Of a DNA stretch of 64,000 nucleotides, positions 1-8,149 are shown in pieces. A program made the translations under genes and the position numbers. How positions within the stretch are numbered: position 1 is the first letter of the stretch; the number at the start of each line of letters is the position of its first letter. This stretch comes from Micromonospora_G sp040676775 (GTDB lineage Bacteria > Actinomycetota > Actinomycetes > Mycobacteriales > Micromonosporaceae), in NCBI RefSeq assembly GCF_040676775.1, contig NZ_JBFAPP010000001.1, forward strand, positions 310,001 to 374,000, written 5' to 3'. The notes below the pieces were generated by a model, which was given only the letters and a program-made list of their open reading frames with translations, had not been told where the DNA came from and did no database searches.

Positions 1-2147
1 ATGCCGTGCGGTGCGGCCAGCGAGGTGCCGTCGAGCCAGGCACCGGTCTTGATGCTGTCGTAGGTGAACGGCTGGATCTCCATGTTCCGTGAGTACGGCC
101 GAGGCCGGAAGCCGTCACCGGAACGGCTGTCGGCGAACTGGGCGTACTGGCCGTAGCCGCGCGGGCCCTCGGGGTCGTCGAGATCCGGGTTGATCAGCGA
201 CACGATCGCGAGGAAGTCGCTCCACCCCTCGCCCATCTGTTCCTGCCCGCTGAGGCAGTTGACGTTCGGGCCACCGGTCAGCCGGTTCGAGACGCCGTGA
301 CCGTACTCGTGGAAGATCGTCTCCGACCGGAAGGCGGCGTCGCGCATCGCCGGTCGGTCGACGTTGCGGTGCACCCGGCCGGACGCCGGCAGGGCGGCCC
401 GCAGGGTGGTGCCGTCGGCCTGGCTCACCATCACGGCGGGGATGCCGACCGGTGGGCTCATCGAACCGTTCATCACCACCGGGGCGCCGGCCGCGTTGTT
501 GACGACGACCACCGCGACCGCGCCGGCGGTCTCGGCGTTGACCACCTGCGTGTAGTAGTTGCAGGTGCTGCTGCGCTCGACCAGGGCGATCGACCCGGCC
601 GGCAGGCCGTACGCGGTGCAGCCGTCGCCCGCCGCGTCCACGCCGTCGTCCACCGCGACAACCTGGCCGCCGAAGCCGGCGTTGGTGGGCGCGGGGGTGA
701 ACCGGGCGTACTCGGCCTCGTAGGTGGTGGCAGCGGTGCCCGAGCCGATGGTCACCGCGTTCGGGAGCCCGAACTGGTTGCCCGGCCAGAGGAACATCTG
801 CATCCGGGGTGCGGCGCCGTCCTGGGCGGGGGTGGAAAAGTTGGCGTTGTTCTGGCCGGAGCCGTCCTGCGCCTCGCACCGGACGTCGTCGCCGCCGACA
901 CCGCCGCGCTCGTAGTTGTTGACCTGGAAGTTTCCGCCGACCTCGTCGAAGCCGTACCGGTAGGTCAGGTCGTGCACGATGTTGCACCAGTAGAAGAGGT
1001 TCGCCACCGCCGCGTCGGTGTAGGTCTGCGGCTGCTGGTTCAGGTCGGCCGGGAAGTTGAAGTCGAGACCGGGGCCGCCGTCGGGCACGCTGTTCGGATC
1101 GGGCTGGTTGTTGGCGTCCCGGTCGGCGTACGCGCGGACGTTGTTGCCCTGTGTGGTGCTGGACTCCGCGCCGGCCACGCCGTCGGTGTCGTGCCAGCCG
1201 TACGGGGAAGCCGTCGCGTCGGCCGGGTTGGTCACCAGGCTGCGCGGACCCTCGTTCGGGTCGTTCTTCGGGAAGGTGAAGACGCGGTAGCTCGAACCGT
1301 CGTCGACCCGCACGGGCGGGAACTGCGGCCGGACGTCGACCGGGCGGGTCGAGCCGTTCGGGGCGGTACGGCGGCCCAGCGTGCTGGCCAACTGCTCGGG
1401 CGCGTCATGGGTGGTCCAGTCGTCCACGTTGAGCACGGCGCCGGTCGTACCGTCGACGGTGGCGTTCCAGAGGTGGGCGTCGGCGGAGTCGTCGATGACC
1501 AGTTGCCAGGCGAGACGCAGGCCCGCGTCGGTGCGCTGCCAGCCGAGCCGGGCCGGGATCGGCTGCCCGGAGACGCCGCTACCGGAGACCACGGTACGGC
1601 GGGCGGGTCCGGCGTCGCGGTCGAGCACCTGCGGGGCGGCCGGAGCGGGCAGGTCGAGCGCCTTGGCAGCGGCTTCGACCGCGGCGGGCGCGTCCAGCAC
1701 CGCGGTGCCCGACGGCTGCTCCGCCAAGCCGGGGGTCAGGGTGTGGCCGACGAAGACGACACTGCCGTCCCGGGCGATGCTGACCGTCGCCGTCGCGCCG
1801 AAGACCTCCAGTTCCTCGAACCGCTGGGACAGGTTGACGTGTGTCAACCCGTTGTGCTCGCTGGTGTAGCTGGAGGAGACGACAAGGTCACCGAGGTCGG
1901 CCGCGGTCACCCCGTACCGGGTGGGATTCGTACGGAGGTAGTCGATCGCGATGCTCTCGGGCTTGCCCTGGTTCGGGCCGGTGAGGAACAGGGGGTTGCG
2001 GTCCTGCGTACTCGATTGGCCTGCGCTGTTGTCCGGTGCGGCCGAGGCGGGCTGTGCTGCCATCGGCGCCAGGACCGCGACCAGCGCGGTGACCAGCGCA
2101 AATGAGGTGTGACGGCGGACCGGAGTGAGAGGTGGAAATAGCGGCAC
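1..2147 (-). CDS. Secreted M36 (fungalysin-type) metallopeptidase, C-terminus beyond window
   Basis: Zinc endopeptidase precursor, about 715 codons visible and still open at the left edge. The frame starts at a GTG (2145-2147) behind an AAGGGAG ribosome site. A signal peptide with hydrophobic core ALVTALVAVLAP follows, then a long propeptide. The active-site motif HEYGH is at about residue 613 (plus-strand 297-311) in the context FHEYGHGVSNR. The further glutamate motif GEGWSD follows some 30 residues later. HExxH plus GEGWSD is the M36 fungalysin signature, so family assignment is firm. The propeptide should keep the enzyme inactive until export. The plus strand here is also open for 600 codons, but that frame is arginine/valine-rich nonsense and is a shadow. 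Confidence 0.93.
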   Translation of the reverse strand, partial: MPLFPPLTPVRRHTSFALVTALVAVLAPMAAQPASAAPDNSAGQSSTQDRNPLFLTGPNQGKPESIAIDYLRTNPTRYGVTAADLGDLVVSSSYTSEHNGLTHVNLSQRFEELEVFGATATVSIARDGSVVFVGHTLTPGLAEQPSGTAVLDAPAAVEAAAKALDLPAPAAPQVLDRDAGPARRTVVSGSGVSGQPIPARLGWQRTDAGLRLAWQLVIDDSADAHLWNATVDGTTGAVLNVDDWTTHDAPEQLASTLGRRTAPNGSTRPVDVRPQFPPVRVDDGSSYRVFTFPKNDPNEGPRSLVTNPADATASPYGWHDTDGVAGAESSTTQGNNVRAYADRDANNQPDPNSVPDGGPGLDFNFPADLNQQPQTYTDAAVANLFYWCNIVHDLTYRYGFDEVGGNFQVNNYERGGVGGDDVRCEAQDGSGQNNANFSTPAQDGAAPRMQMFLWPGNQFGLPNAVTIGSGTAATTYEAEYARFTPAPTNAGFGGQVVAVDDGVDAAGDGCTAYGLPAGSIALVERSSTCNYYTQVVNAETAGAVAVVVVNNAAGAPVVMNGSMSPPVGIPAVMVSQADGTTLRAALPASGRVHRNVDRPAMRDAAFRSETIFHEYGHGVSNRLTGGPNVNCLSGQEQMGEGWSDFLAIVSLINPDLDDPEGPRGYGQYAQFADSRSGDGFRPRPYSRNMEIQPFTYDSIKTGAWLDGTSLAAPHG

Positions 2148-2416
2148 CGGTGCTCCCTTCGTTGCGTGGATACGAGGGCGCTGGAGATCACAGAGGGGGT
2201 TTTGACCGACAGTACGGATCACCTCACCGTCGGTCGTCCGACGGATGTTCAAAATCATCAATGTCTTGTGCTACGACTGTCGGACCCGCCGTTCCACCAC
2301 TTCGGATCCGCGTCGGCCTTGACCCCAAGTCCTGTTGAGGTCCTAGCGTGGTTCTCGATCGGCAAGCCAGGGCCGGGGGCGAACCGGGCCATGGTGGAAA
2401 CGAGAGGACCGTACCG
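2148..2416. other. Divergent intergenic region
   Basis: 269 bases between the divergent M36 peptidase and the broken imine-reductase-like gene. It must hold the peptidase promoter. It is less GC-rich than its surroundings around 2230-2290. I see no convincing gene and no clear palindrome. Confidence 0.5.
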
Positions 2417-3095
2417 ATGACCGGCGCTTCCGCAACCACCGAGGTCCGACCGGCCGTGACGGTCCTCGGCCTGGGCGAGATGGGCTTCGCGCTCGCGAAC
2501 GCGTTCCTCGCCGACGGGCACCCGACAACGGTCTGGAACCGTACGCCGGAGAAGGGTGACGACCTGGTGGCCCGGGGAGCGCGGCGGGCCGGGACCGTCC
2601 GGGACGCCGCCGCCGCCGCGCTCGTGGTCGTCAGCGTGAAGGGCAACACCACCGCAGGCGAGATCCTGCAATCGGCCGGCGACGCGCTCGCCGGCCGCGC
2701 CGTGCTCAACCTGACCCGACGGTACGTCGACCGAGGCGCGAGCCGTCGCCGGTTGGGTCGCGGAGCAGGGTGCGGAGTACCTCCACGGGCAGATCACGAC
2801 GATCGCCCCCGGCATCGGGCACCCGGAAGCCGTCGTGTTCTTCGGTGGGACCGAAACGGTCCTGTCCTACCTGCCGTCGATCGCCGACGAGATCGACCGC
2901 GACGAGTACGCGGTTCAGTACGGCGGCCTGCGGCACCACCTGCCGTCGGTCGAGGACCTGGTCCGGGAGAGCCGGACGCACGGTATCGACGACAAGTTCC
3001 CCGACTACACCCGGGCCCTGGTGGCGGCGGCCGTCGAGGCGGGCCACGCCGACGACAGCTACTCCCGCCTGGTCGAGCACTTCCGGAAGCGGTGA
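2417..3095 (+). pseudogene. Broken imine-reductase-like NAD(P)-binding protein (frameshift plus internal deletion)
   Basis: Starts at ATG 2417 and reads a clean Rossmann domain: VTVLGLGEMGFALANAF (GxGxxG), then VWNRTPEKGDDLVARGA and VVSVKGNTTAGEIL, the pattern of 3-hydroxyisobutyrate-dehydrogenase-like imine reductases. Near 2712-2720, after VLNLT, the meaningful frame moves by +1: from there the reading is DGTSTEARAVAGWVAEQGAEYLHGQ and so on to the TGA at 3093-3095. A second lesion lies near 2865: FFGGTETV runs directly into LSYLPSIADEIDRDEY, skipping the roughly 80 residues that normally form the long interdomain and dimerisation helices. The C-terminal helices (HHLPSVEDLVRES to LVEHFRKR) are well kept. 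Family members are about 290 residues; this would be about 225. The deletion should abolish dimer formation even if the frameshift were an error. Confidence 0.85.
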
Positions 3096-3178
3096 AAGAC
3101 ACCTGTCGTCACTGGCGGGGTGCACGTGTTCGGCGACGGGCCGGTGTTGCCCGCCGCCGAACACGTGTCGGTTGGCTA

Positions 3179-4012
3179 CTACTTGGCCAGGAAGGCGAGC
3201 AGGGCCTCGTTGACCTCTTCGGCGTGGGTCCAGAGCAGACCGTGCGGCGCCCCTTCGAGCTCGACGTAGTCGGCGTCGGGCAGGAGCTTGTGGAACGGAC
3301 GGGCGGTCGCGTCGATCGGGAGGATGTTGTCCGCCGTACCGTGCAGGATGAGCGTGGGTACGTCGATCTTCGGGATGTCACCCCGGAAGTCGGTGATCCA
3401 GGTCGGTACGGCGGCGCTGGAGGCGTACCAGGAGGCTCCGGCGGCGACGTTCCAGCTGTTGCGCAGCGCCTCCTCGGACAGCCGGGTGCCGAGGTTCTCG
3501 TCGGTGTTGTAGAAGTTCTTGTAGAAGTCCGTGAAGTAGGCGTACCGGTCGGCGGTCACCGCGGCGAGGATGCCGTCGAAGAGTTCCTGCGGCGCCCCGG
3601 TCGGGTTGTCCTCGGTCTTGAGCAGGAACGGTTCCAGCGACGCGAGGAAGGCTGCCTTCGCGATCCGGCGCGAGCCGTACGTGCCGAGGTAGCGGCCGAC
3701 CTCGCCGGTGCCCATCGAGAAGCCGACCAGCACCACGTCGGTGAGGTCGAGCGTGTCGAGCACCGTGTTCAGGTCCGCGGCGAAGGTGTCGTAGTCGTAG
3801 CCGGTGGTGGGCTGGCTCGACTGGCCGAAGCCCCGGCGGTCGTAGGTGATGACCCGGTAGCCCGCCTTGAGCAGGGCGGCGCTCTGCTTCTCCCACGAGT
3901 GCCCGTCGAGCGGGTAACCGTGGATGAGGACGACCGGCTGACCCGCACCGTGGTCCTCGTAGTAGAGGTCGATGCTGGTGCTGTTCTCGGAGCCGACGGT
4001 GATGAAGGGCAT
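3179..4012 (-). CDS. Alpha/beta hydrolase, arylesterase / cofactor-free haloperoxidase type
   Basis: About 277 residues from ATG 4010-4012, chosen because GGAGG sits 6 bases upstream; a longer frame to 4072 would run through the operators. Motifs in order: oxyanion-hole LIHGYPLDGHSW, YDRRGFGQSS, the nucleophile elbow GFSMG (Ser), late aspartate in LILHGTADNILPID, and histidine in GAPHGL. These match the non-haem chloroperoxidase/arylesterase branch of alpha/beta hydrolases. No signal peptide, so cytoplasmic. It is divergent from a TetR gene with two palindromes between, so it is probably that repressor's target. Substrate cannot be read from sequence. Confidence 0.9.
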   Translation of the reverse strand: MPFITVGSENSTSIDLYYEDHGAGQPVVLIHGYPLDGHSWEKQSAALLKAGYRVITYDRRGFGQSSQPTTGYDYDTFAADLNTVLDTLDLTDVVLVGFSMGTGEVGRYLGTYGSRRIAKAAFLASLEPFLLKTEDNPTGAPQELFDGILAAVTADRYAYFTDFYKNFYNTDENLGTRLSEEALRNSWNVAAGASWYASSAAVPTWITDFRGDIPKIDVPTLILHGTADNILPIDATARPFHKLLPDADYVELEGAPHGLLWTHAEEVNEALLAFLAK

Positions 4013-4033
4013 GTCTGCCTCCGCTGTTCTGTG

Positions 4034-4083
4034 GAGAACGGTCGTTCTCGCCTCGTGTTGTAGCCTAGACAACGATCGTTCTC
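4034..4083. promoter_or_regulatory. Two TetR-type operators between divergent genes
   Basis: Site 1, 4034-4049, is GAGAACG-GT-CGTTCTC: perfect 7-base arms around a 2-base centre. Site 2, 4068-4083, is GACAACG-AT-CGTTCTC, differing in one arm base and the centre. The sites repeat at exactly 34 bases, about three helical turns, so two repressor dimers would lie on the same DNA face. They sit between the hydrolase start (4012) and the TetR start (4151) and overlap the likely promoters. Inference: the TetR protein represses the hydrolase and itself. Confidence 0.8.
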
Positions 4084-4150
4084 AGCGCACCGTCGCAGGC
4101 GGGGTCGATTGGGTGAGAGGTGTCACCCCGATCGAGGGAAGAAGGAAACG

Positions 4151-4747
4151 GTGACCGGAGAGAACCAGCGGCCGGACGACGACGCCGTACGGGCGAAGGT
4201 GCTGGAGACCGCAGACCGGCTGTACTACACGTACGGCGTACAGGCTGTCGGCATGGACACCCTGCGCGCCGAGTCCGGCGTCCCGCTCAAGCGGCTCTAC
4301 CGCCTGTTCCCCTCGAAGGAGTCGATCGTCGAACAGGTCCTGATGGGCCGGCACGAGGCGTGGAACGCGCTGGTCGAGAGCGCGATCGAGACCGGCGATG
4401 CCCGCCAACGCCTGCTCGCGATCTACGACATGCTGGCCCGCTGGTTCGACCAGGACGACTTCCGCGGGTGCATGTTCATCAACTCGTTCGGCGAACTCGG
4501 GTCGACCGCCCCCCGGATCGCCGAGATCGTACGAGCACACAAGGAAGGCTTCCAGGTGCGCCTGGCCGAACTCGTCGCCGAGGCCGGTGGACCACCGTCG
4601 CTCGCAGCGCAACTGGCGATCCTCGCCGAGGGCGCCCAGACCACGGCCGCCATCGCCGGCACCAGCGACGCCGCAACCCACGCCCGCCGAGCCGCCGAAA
4701 CCCTCATCACCGCCGCCCTCCCCCAAACCCCCGCCAGCCCCCGTTGA
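4151..4747 (+). CDS. TetR-family repressor
   Basis: 198 residues from GTG 4151, preferred over an upstream in-frame ATG at 4109 because AAGGA lies just before it. The N-terminal helix-turn-helix reads DRLYYTYGVQAVGMDTLRAESGVPLKRLYRLFPSKESIVEQVL, a typical TetR DNA-binding domain. The rest is a helical ligand domain with the family-common element FRGCMFINSFGELG. It is divergent from the alpha/beta hydrolase with a pair of palindromes in between. Ligand unknown. The C-terminal ten codons and the stop run into the base of a long hairpin. Confidence 0.92.
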   Translation: MTGENQRPDDDAVRAKVLETADRLYYTYGVQAVGMDTLRAESGVPLKRLYRLFPSKESIVEQVLMGRHEAWNALVESAIETGDARQRLLAIYDMLARWFDQDDFRGCMFINSFGELGSTAPRIAEIVRAHKEGFQVRLAELVAEAGGPPSLAAQLAILAEGAQTTAAIAGTSDAATHARRAAETLITAALPQTPASPR

Positions 4748-4803
4748 TCATGAAGTTAGCGACACGTTCTCGGCCCCGGGAGGTCGCCAACTTCATGATC
4801 AAC
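4743..4803. terminator. Long hairpin between convergent TetR and lysE genes
   Basis: GTTGATCATGAAGTT (4743-4757) pairs exactly with AACTTCATGATCAAC (4789-4803). The stem continues as AGCGAC/GTCGCC with one mismatch, giving 21-base arms. The TetR stop codon lies inside the left arm. It separates convergent genes and so probably ends transcription from both sides. The motif may also be a dispersed intergenic repeat of this group. Confidence 0.7.
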
Positions 4804-4829
4804 GGGATTCGGCGGGGGTTCGGTGGGGG

Positions 4830-5456
4830 TTAGGGGTGGAGGAGGGAGAGGGCTAGGGCGGTCATGAGGGTGGCTACCAGGGCGTCGAGGATGCGCCAGG
4901 CGTTGGGGCGGGACAGGGCGGGGGCTAGGCGGTGTGCGCCGAAGCCTAGGGCGGTGAACCAGACGGCGCTGGCCAGGACCGCGCCGGACCCGAACAGCCA
5001 CCGGTTGTCGTGCTGGTTGGCGACCGAACCCAACAACAGCACCGTGTCCAGGTACACGTGCGGGTTCAGGTACGTGAAGGCGAGGCACATCGCGATCGTC
5101 GTACGCAGCGCGACCGGCTCGCGGTCGGTCGGCGTCAGCCTGCCGGGGCGCAACGCGCGCCTGGCCGCGAACAGCGCGTAGCACAGCAGGAACGCGGCAC
5201 CCACCCAGCGAATCGTGCCGGCGACCAGCGGCTGGTCCGCGATCACCGCGCCGAGCCCGGCGATCCCGACGGCGATCAGCAGCGCGTCCGACACCGCACA
5301 GGTCAGCACCACCGCGAGCACGTGCTGGCGGCGCAGCCCCTGGCGGAGGACAAAGGCGTTCTGGGCGCCGATGGCGGCGATGAGCGCGATGGAGGCGGTG
5401 AAGCCGGCGAGGGTCGAGGTCAGCACCGCCCCGACGCTACGGCTGCCCCCGATCAC
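4830..5456 (-). CDS. LysE/ArgO-type amino-acid exporter
   Basis: 208 residues, six membrane segments. The N-terminus LAGFTASIALIAAIGAQNAFVLRQGL is the LysE/ArgO hallmark (GAQNAFVLRQG). The LNPHVYLDTVLLLGS segment matches the conserved NPH-YLDTV motif of basic-amino-acid exporters. It exports excess lysine or arginine across the cytoplasmic membrane. Start could be the in-frame GTG 10 codons downstream (VLTSTLAGF). It is divergent from its regulator gene, the classical lysE-lysG arrangement of Corynebacterium. Confidence 0.92.
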   Translation of the reverse strand: MIGGSRSVGAVLTSTLAGFTASIALIAAIGAQNAFVLRQGLRRQHVLAVVLTCAVSDALLIAVGIAGLGAVIADQPLVAGTIRWVGAAFLLCYALFAARRALRPGRLTPTDREPVALRTTIAMCLAFTYLNPHVYLDTVLLLGSVANQHDNRWLFGSGAVLASAVWFTALGFGAHRLAPALSRPNAWRILDALVATLMTALALSLLHP

Positions 5457-5498
5457 ACTCCAGCTAAAGATTTTTGTGCCTGATTAGTATTTCTTAAC
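5457..5498. promoter_or_regulatory. lysE/lysG shared promoter region
   Basis: Only 42 bases separate the two start codons. The segment is strikingly AT-rich for this genome (AAAGATTTTTGTGCCTGAT, then TAGTATTTCTTAAC). The lysG transcript may be almost leaderless because no Shine-Dalgarno sequence precedes its ATG. LysG-type proteins bind such a segment and activate lysE when basic amino acids accumulate; this is family knowledge, not shown here. Confidence 0.6.
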
Positions 5499-6392
5499 AT
5501 GGGACTCGACTCCGGCCAGCTCGCGGCACTCCAGGCGGTGGTGGACGAGGGCAGCTTCGAGGCCGCCGCCCGCGCGCTGCACATCACCCCGTCCGCGGTC
5601 AGTCAACGGATCAAGGCGCTCGAACAGGCCGCCGGACAGGTCCTGGTACGCCGTACCCGACCCTGTCAGCCGACCGAGGCGGGCCGACCCCTGGTCAGGT
5701 TGGCCAGCCAGCTCGCACTGCTGGAGCGTGAGGCACTGGACGCCGCGCGTGGCCCACTGGACGGGCAGCAAGCCCGTACCCGGATCGCGGTGGTGGTCAA
5801 CGCCGACTCGCTCGCCACCTGGTTCCTGCGCGCGCTGGCGCAACTGCCGAACGACCTCGCGTACTGCTTCGACCTGCAGCAGGACGACCAGGACCACACC
5901 GCGGACCTGCTCCGCGACGGATCGGTGATGGCGGCGGTGACCGCGCAGCGGGTCGCGGTGCAGGGTTGTCGGGTACACCGGCTCGGCGCCATGCGCTACC
6001 TGGCCATGGCCTCGCCCGAGTTGCACCGCACGCACTTCGCCGCGACGGACACCACCTCGGCGCTGGCCACCGCGCCCATGCTCCAACTCGACCGCAAGGA
6101 CAAGCTGCAGCACCGCTTCGTCAACAAACTCACCAGACGGCGGCTCGACCCGCCGATTCACTACGTTCCGGCGGTGTCGGCGTTCATCGAGGCGGTCCGG
6201 CTCGGGCTGGGCTGGGGCATGGTGCCCGAACGGACCGCCCGGGAGGACATGGCAGCCGGTCGCCTGGTCGAGATCGCCCCCGGGCGGCACCTCGACACGC
6301 CCCTCTACTGGCAGTCCTGGCGCCTGGAGTCGACCGCCCTGGCCACCCTGACCAGCGCCGTACAGGCCGCCGCCGCGACAGCCCTGCGCTGA
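5499..6392 (+). CDS. LysG/ArgP-type LysR-family activator
   Basis: 297 residues. The N-terminal winged helix reads LAALQAVVDEGSFEAAARALHITPSAVSQRIKALEQ, very close to ArgP/LysG. RRTRPCQPTEAG matches the linker seen in ArgP. The rest is a periplasmic-binding-like co-inducer domain (IAVVVNADSLATWFLRAL, as in ArgP). It lies divergent from the exporter, which supports a role sensing intracellular lysine/arginine and switching on export. No Shine-Dalgarno sequence is evident. Confidence 0.93.
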   Translation: MGLDSGQLAALQAVVDEGSFEAAARALHITPSAVSQRIKALEQAAGQVLVRRTRPCQPTEAGRPLVRLASQLALLEREALDAARGPLDGQQARTRIAVVVNADSLATWFLRALAQLPNDLAYCFDLQQDDQDHTADLLRDGSVMAAVTAQRVAVQGCRVHRLGAMRYLAMASPELHRTHFAATDTTSALATAPMLQLDRKDKLQHRFVNKLTRRRLDPPIHYVPAVSAFIEAVRLGLGWGMVPERTAREDMAAGRLVEIAPGRHLDTPLYWQSWRLESTALATLTSAVQAAAATALR

Positions 6393-6472
6393 GCCACCAC
6401 GCAGCTCCTGGCGATGCACCCGGTACGCCGGAAACCGCACCGACACCGTCGGGACCGGACGTGACCCGCCGA

Positions 6473-7267
6473 TCAGGAGAAGCGCTCGATCGTCACCGGA
6501 ATCAGCCCCTGCTGTCGCATCACCGCCATCAGCCCCCGCAGCACGGGCTCTATCCGGTCGGTACGACCGTCGCCGAAGTTGGCGGTCAGGTCCAGGCACC
6601 ATGCGACGCCGGGACCGATTCGGCGAAGATCCCAGACGAAGAGATCGTCGGCCACGCGGAGCTGCGCGGTGCCGAACACCCGTGCTCGCGGCTCGTCGGC
6701 TTCGGCAGGCACCCTCATCCGCCACCCGGCCCGCAACCGCGCCAGGCCGTCCTCGGACAGGTCGCTGGCGAAGAGGATCCGGTAGAACCGGGTGTCGTGA
6801 AAGCCCTCGGCGACCTCGCCGGATCCCAGCCGCAGCGGTGGTGCGGTCGCCAGCGACACGGCCGCGCCGAAATGCGAGCGCAGCGTCGGCTCGTCAGGCA
6901 GGTCACCGCCACCGAGCCGGCGGTAGACCTGCGCGACCTCGTCACGGTCGGCCGTGACGGTCCGGCCGCGAAGAACCGCATCGGTACGGACTCGCTGGCT
7001 GAGGGGCGCCGCGCCCACCCAGCCGTCCGGGGGTGTCCACCTCGCACTCCCCAGGGCGAGCGCCGTGTGGTCGCTGGCGAGTGTGAACTCCTCCACGAGG
7101 ATTCCGACCGGCTCGGCGGCAACCGTCTCGTGGTGTCTCTGCGCCAGCATCAGGTAGTAGTCCAGGGACGGGTGCGACGAGGATGCGGAGACGTCCGTCT
7201 CGCGCGGCTGGCGTACGTCGGTTGCCACTGCCGCAACATACTCTCGTCCGAACGGCCCCCACGGCAT
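6473..7267 (-). CDS. Conserved protein of unknown function
   Basis: Up to 264 residues, ATG at 7267 without a clear ribosome site; a GTG near 7225 (VATDVRQPRE) is an alternative start. No signal peptide or membrane segment and no motif I recognise. Composition is normal for a cytoplasmic alpha/beta protein (for example FYRILFASDLSEDGLARLRAGWRM and VAWCLDLTANFGDG, taken as separate short stretches). The first 25 residues look poorly conserved-like, favouring the later start. Codon use matches the neighbours, so the gene is probably real. Confidence 0.65.
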   Translation of the reverse strand: MPWGPFGREYVAAVATDVRQPRETDVSASSSHPSLDYYLMLAQRHHETVAAEPVGILVEEFTLASDHTALALGSARWTPPDGWVGAAPLSQRVRTDAVLRGRTVTADRDEVAQVYRRLGGGDLPDEPTLRSHFGAAVSLATAPPLRLGSGEVAEGFHDTRFYRILFASDLSEDGLARLRAGWRMRVPAEADEPRARVFGTAQLRVADDLFVWDLRRIGPGVAWCLDLTANFGDGRTDRIEPVLRGLMAVMRQQGLIPVTIERFS

Positions 7268-7284
7268 GCCAACAGACCGACACG

Positions 7285-7323
7285 GGCGCTGGTGTCACCA
7301 CGGACCATGGTGACACCAGCGCC
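7285..7323. terminator. 15-bp-arm hairpin downstream of the secreted-protein gene
   Basis: GGCGCTGGTGTCACC (7285-7299) pairs perfectly with GGTGACACCAGCGCC (7309-7323) around a 9-base loop. It lies about 80 bases after the stop of the minus-strand gene ending at 7404 and before the start of the next minus-strand gene. No T-run follows, so rho-independent termination is likely but not certain. Confidence 0.6.
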
Positions 7324-7403
7324 ATACCCGTACGAACCAGAGCAGGTACGGCTGGACTACCCGTACGTTTCACGGTTCCGGCGAGCGGCCAGAGTTGCGA
7401 GGA

Positions 7404-7787
7404 CTACTTACTACCCCACGAGTGGAGTCGAACCGAGTCCATGGGCGTGAAGTCGCGCGAAGCCGAGAAACCCGCCGGGATGGTTTCGCGGCAGTCTCTA
7501 CCGTTAGGCTCCCAGCAAATGTCGACCACCCAGTTGTCTGTCTGATTGTTCACGAGCAAATGAGCCCCGTAGATTCCCTGCATGTTGTACACGCCGCTCC
7601 ACCAGACGTATTTTCTGGGCCCGGGTTGATCGGGCCAGGTCCCCTGAAAGAGGCATGCCGCCCCGACTGGGCACTGGCTCCACGCATCGCTGCTTGCCTG
7701 CGCTGCCGTCGCGGTAATGCTGGTCACCATCGCCACGGTGACGCCGACAGCAGCGAACCGCATCGCGATCTTTCTCCAAAGGCGCAT
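7404..7787 (-). CDS. Small secreted protein, possibly peptidase-inhibitor-I36-like
   Basis: 127 residues. Strong AGGAGGAG ribosome site 9 bases before ATG 7787. Signal peptide: basic start MRLWRKIAMR, hydrophobic core FAAVGVTVAMVTSITATA, cleavage near AQA-SS. The mature part has four cysteines (QCPVGAACLFQG, then DICWEPNGRDCRE), enough for two disulfides. The opening CPxGAACLF pattern and the aromatic-rich core resemble small secreted actinobacterial proteins of the I36 inhibitor group, but the match is by eye and weak. Local GC content is lower than the surroundings. Confidence 0.75.
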   Translation of the reverse strand: MRLWRKIAMRFAAVGVTVAMVTSITATAAQASSDAWSQCPVGAACLFQGTWPDQPGPRKYVWWSGVYNMQGIYGAHLLVNNQTDNWVVDICWEPNGRDCRETIPAGFSASRDFTPMDSVRLHSWGSK

Positions 7788-8149
7788 AGTAAGTCATCTC
7801 CTCCTTTTCGTCATACATACACGCATGTGAATTACAATGCCGCGACCGACACCCGCACACAATAGAAACGCACCCGTTCCCCCGATACGCTCGACCATGA
7901 AATAGCTCGGGTACGAATGTGTTACGGAGCCGGCCCCGACAACCCGCCGCCGACAGTTCCCGCCGGCCTCCCGTGACCGCTCCGGCACGCTCCGATGTCC
8001 AGCCAGCCTCCTGAATAGAACAACCCCATCACTTCCGCGTCTTGAGGGAGCTTCGCGTTGTCCGCTACATTCCCGCTACAACGCGGACGGTGATCCCGTG
8101 TGTCGGCAGGGTGCGAGCACCGGGGCACCATGGCGTTGCGGGGGCGCAG
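7788..8149 (+). promoter_or_regulatory. Promoter region of the SARP regulator
   Basis: 362 bases between divergent genes, AT-richer at the left. A sigma-70-like promoter candidate reads TTGAGG (8042-8047), 18-base spacer, TACATT (8066-8071). That candidate overlaps the beginning of the longest possible reading frame of the next gene, which argues that translation starts later, at 8150. No other gene seen. Confidence 0.45.

Noticed and set aside
297..2105. 600-codon open frame on the plus strand
   Set aside because: Antisense to the M36 peptidase; the translation is a Val/Arg/Gly-rich shadow with no motifs, while the minus strand carries HEYGH and GEGWSD.
2348..4063. 571-codon plus-strand frame covering the imine reductase and hydrolase
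   Set aside because: Only the part to about 2715 is meaningful; the rest is out of frame or antisense to the hydrolase.
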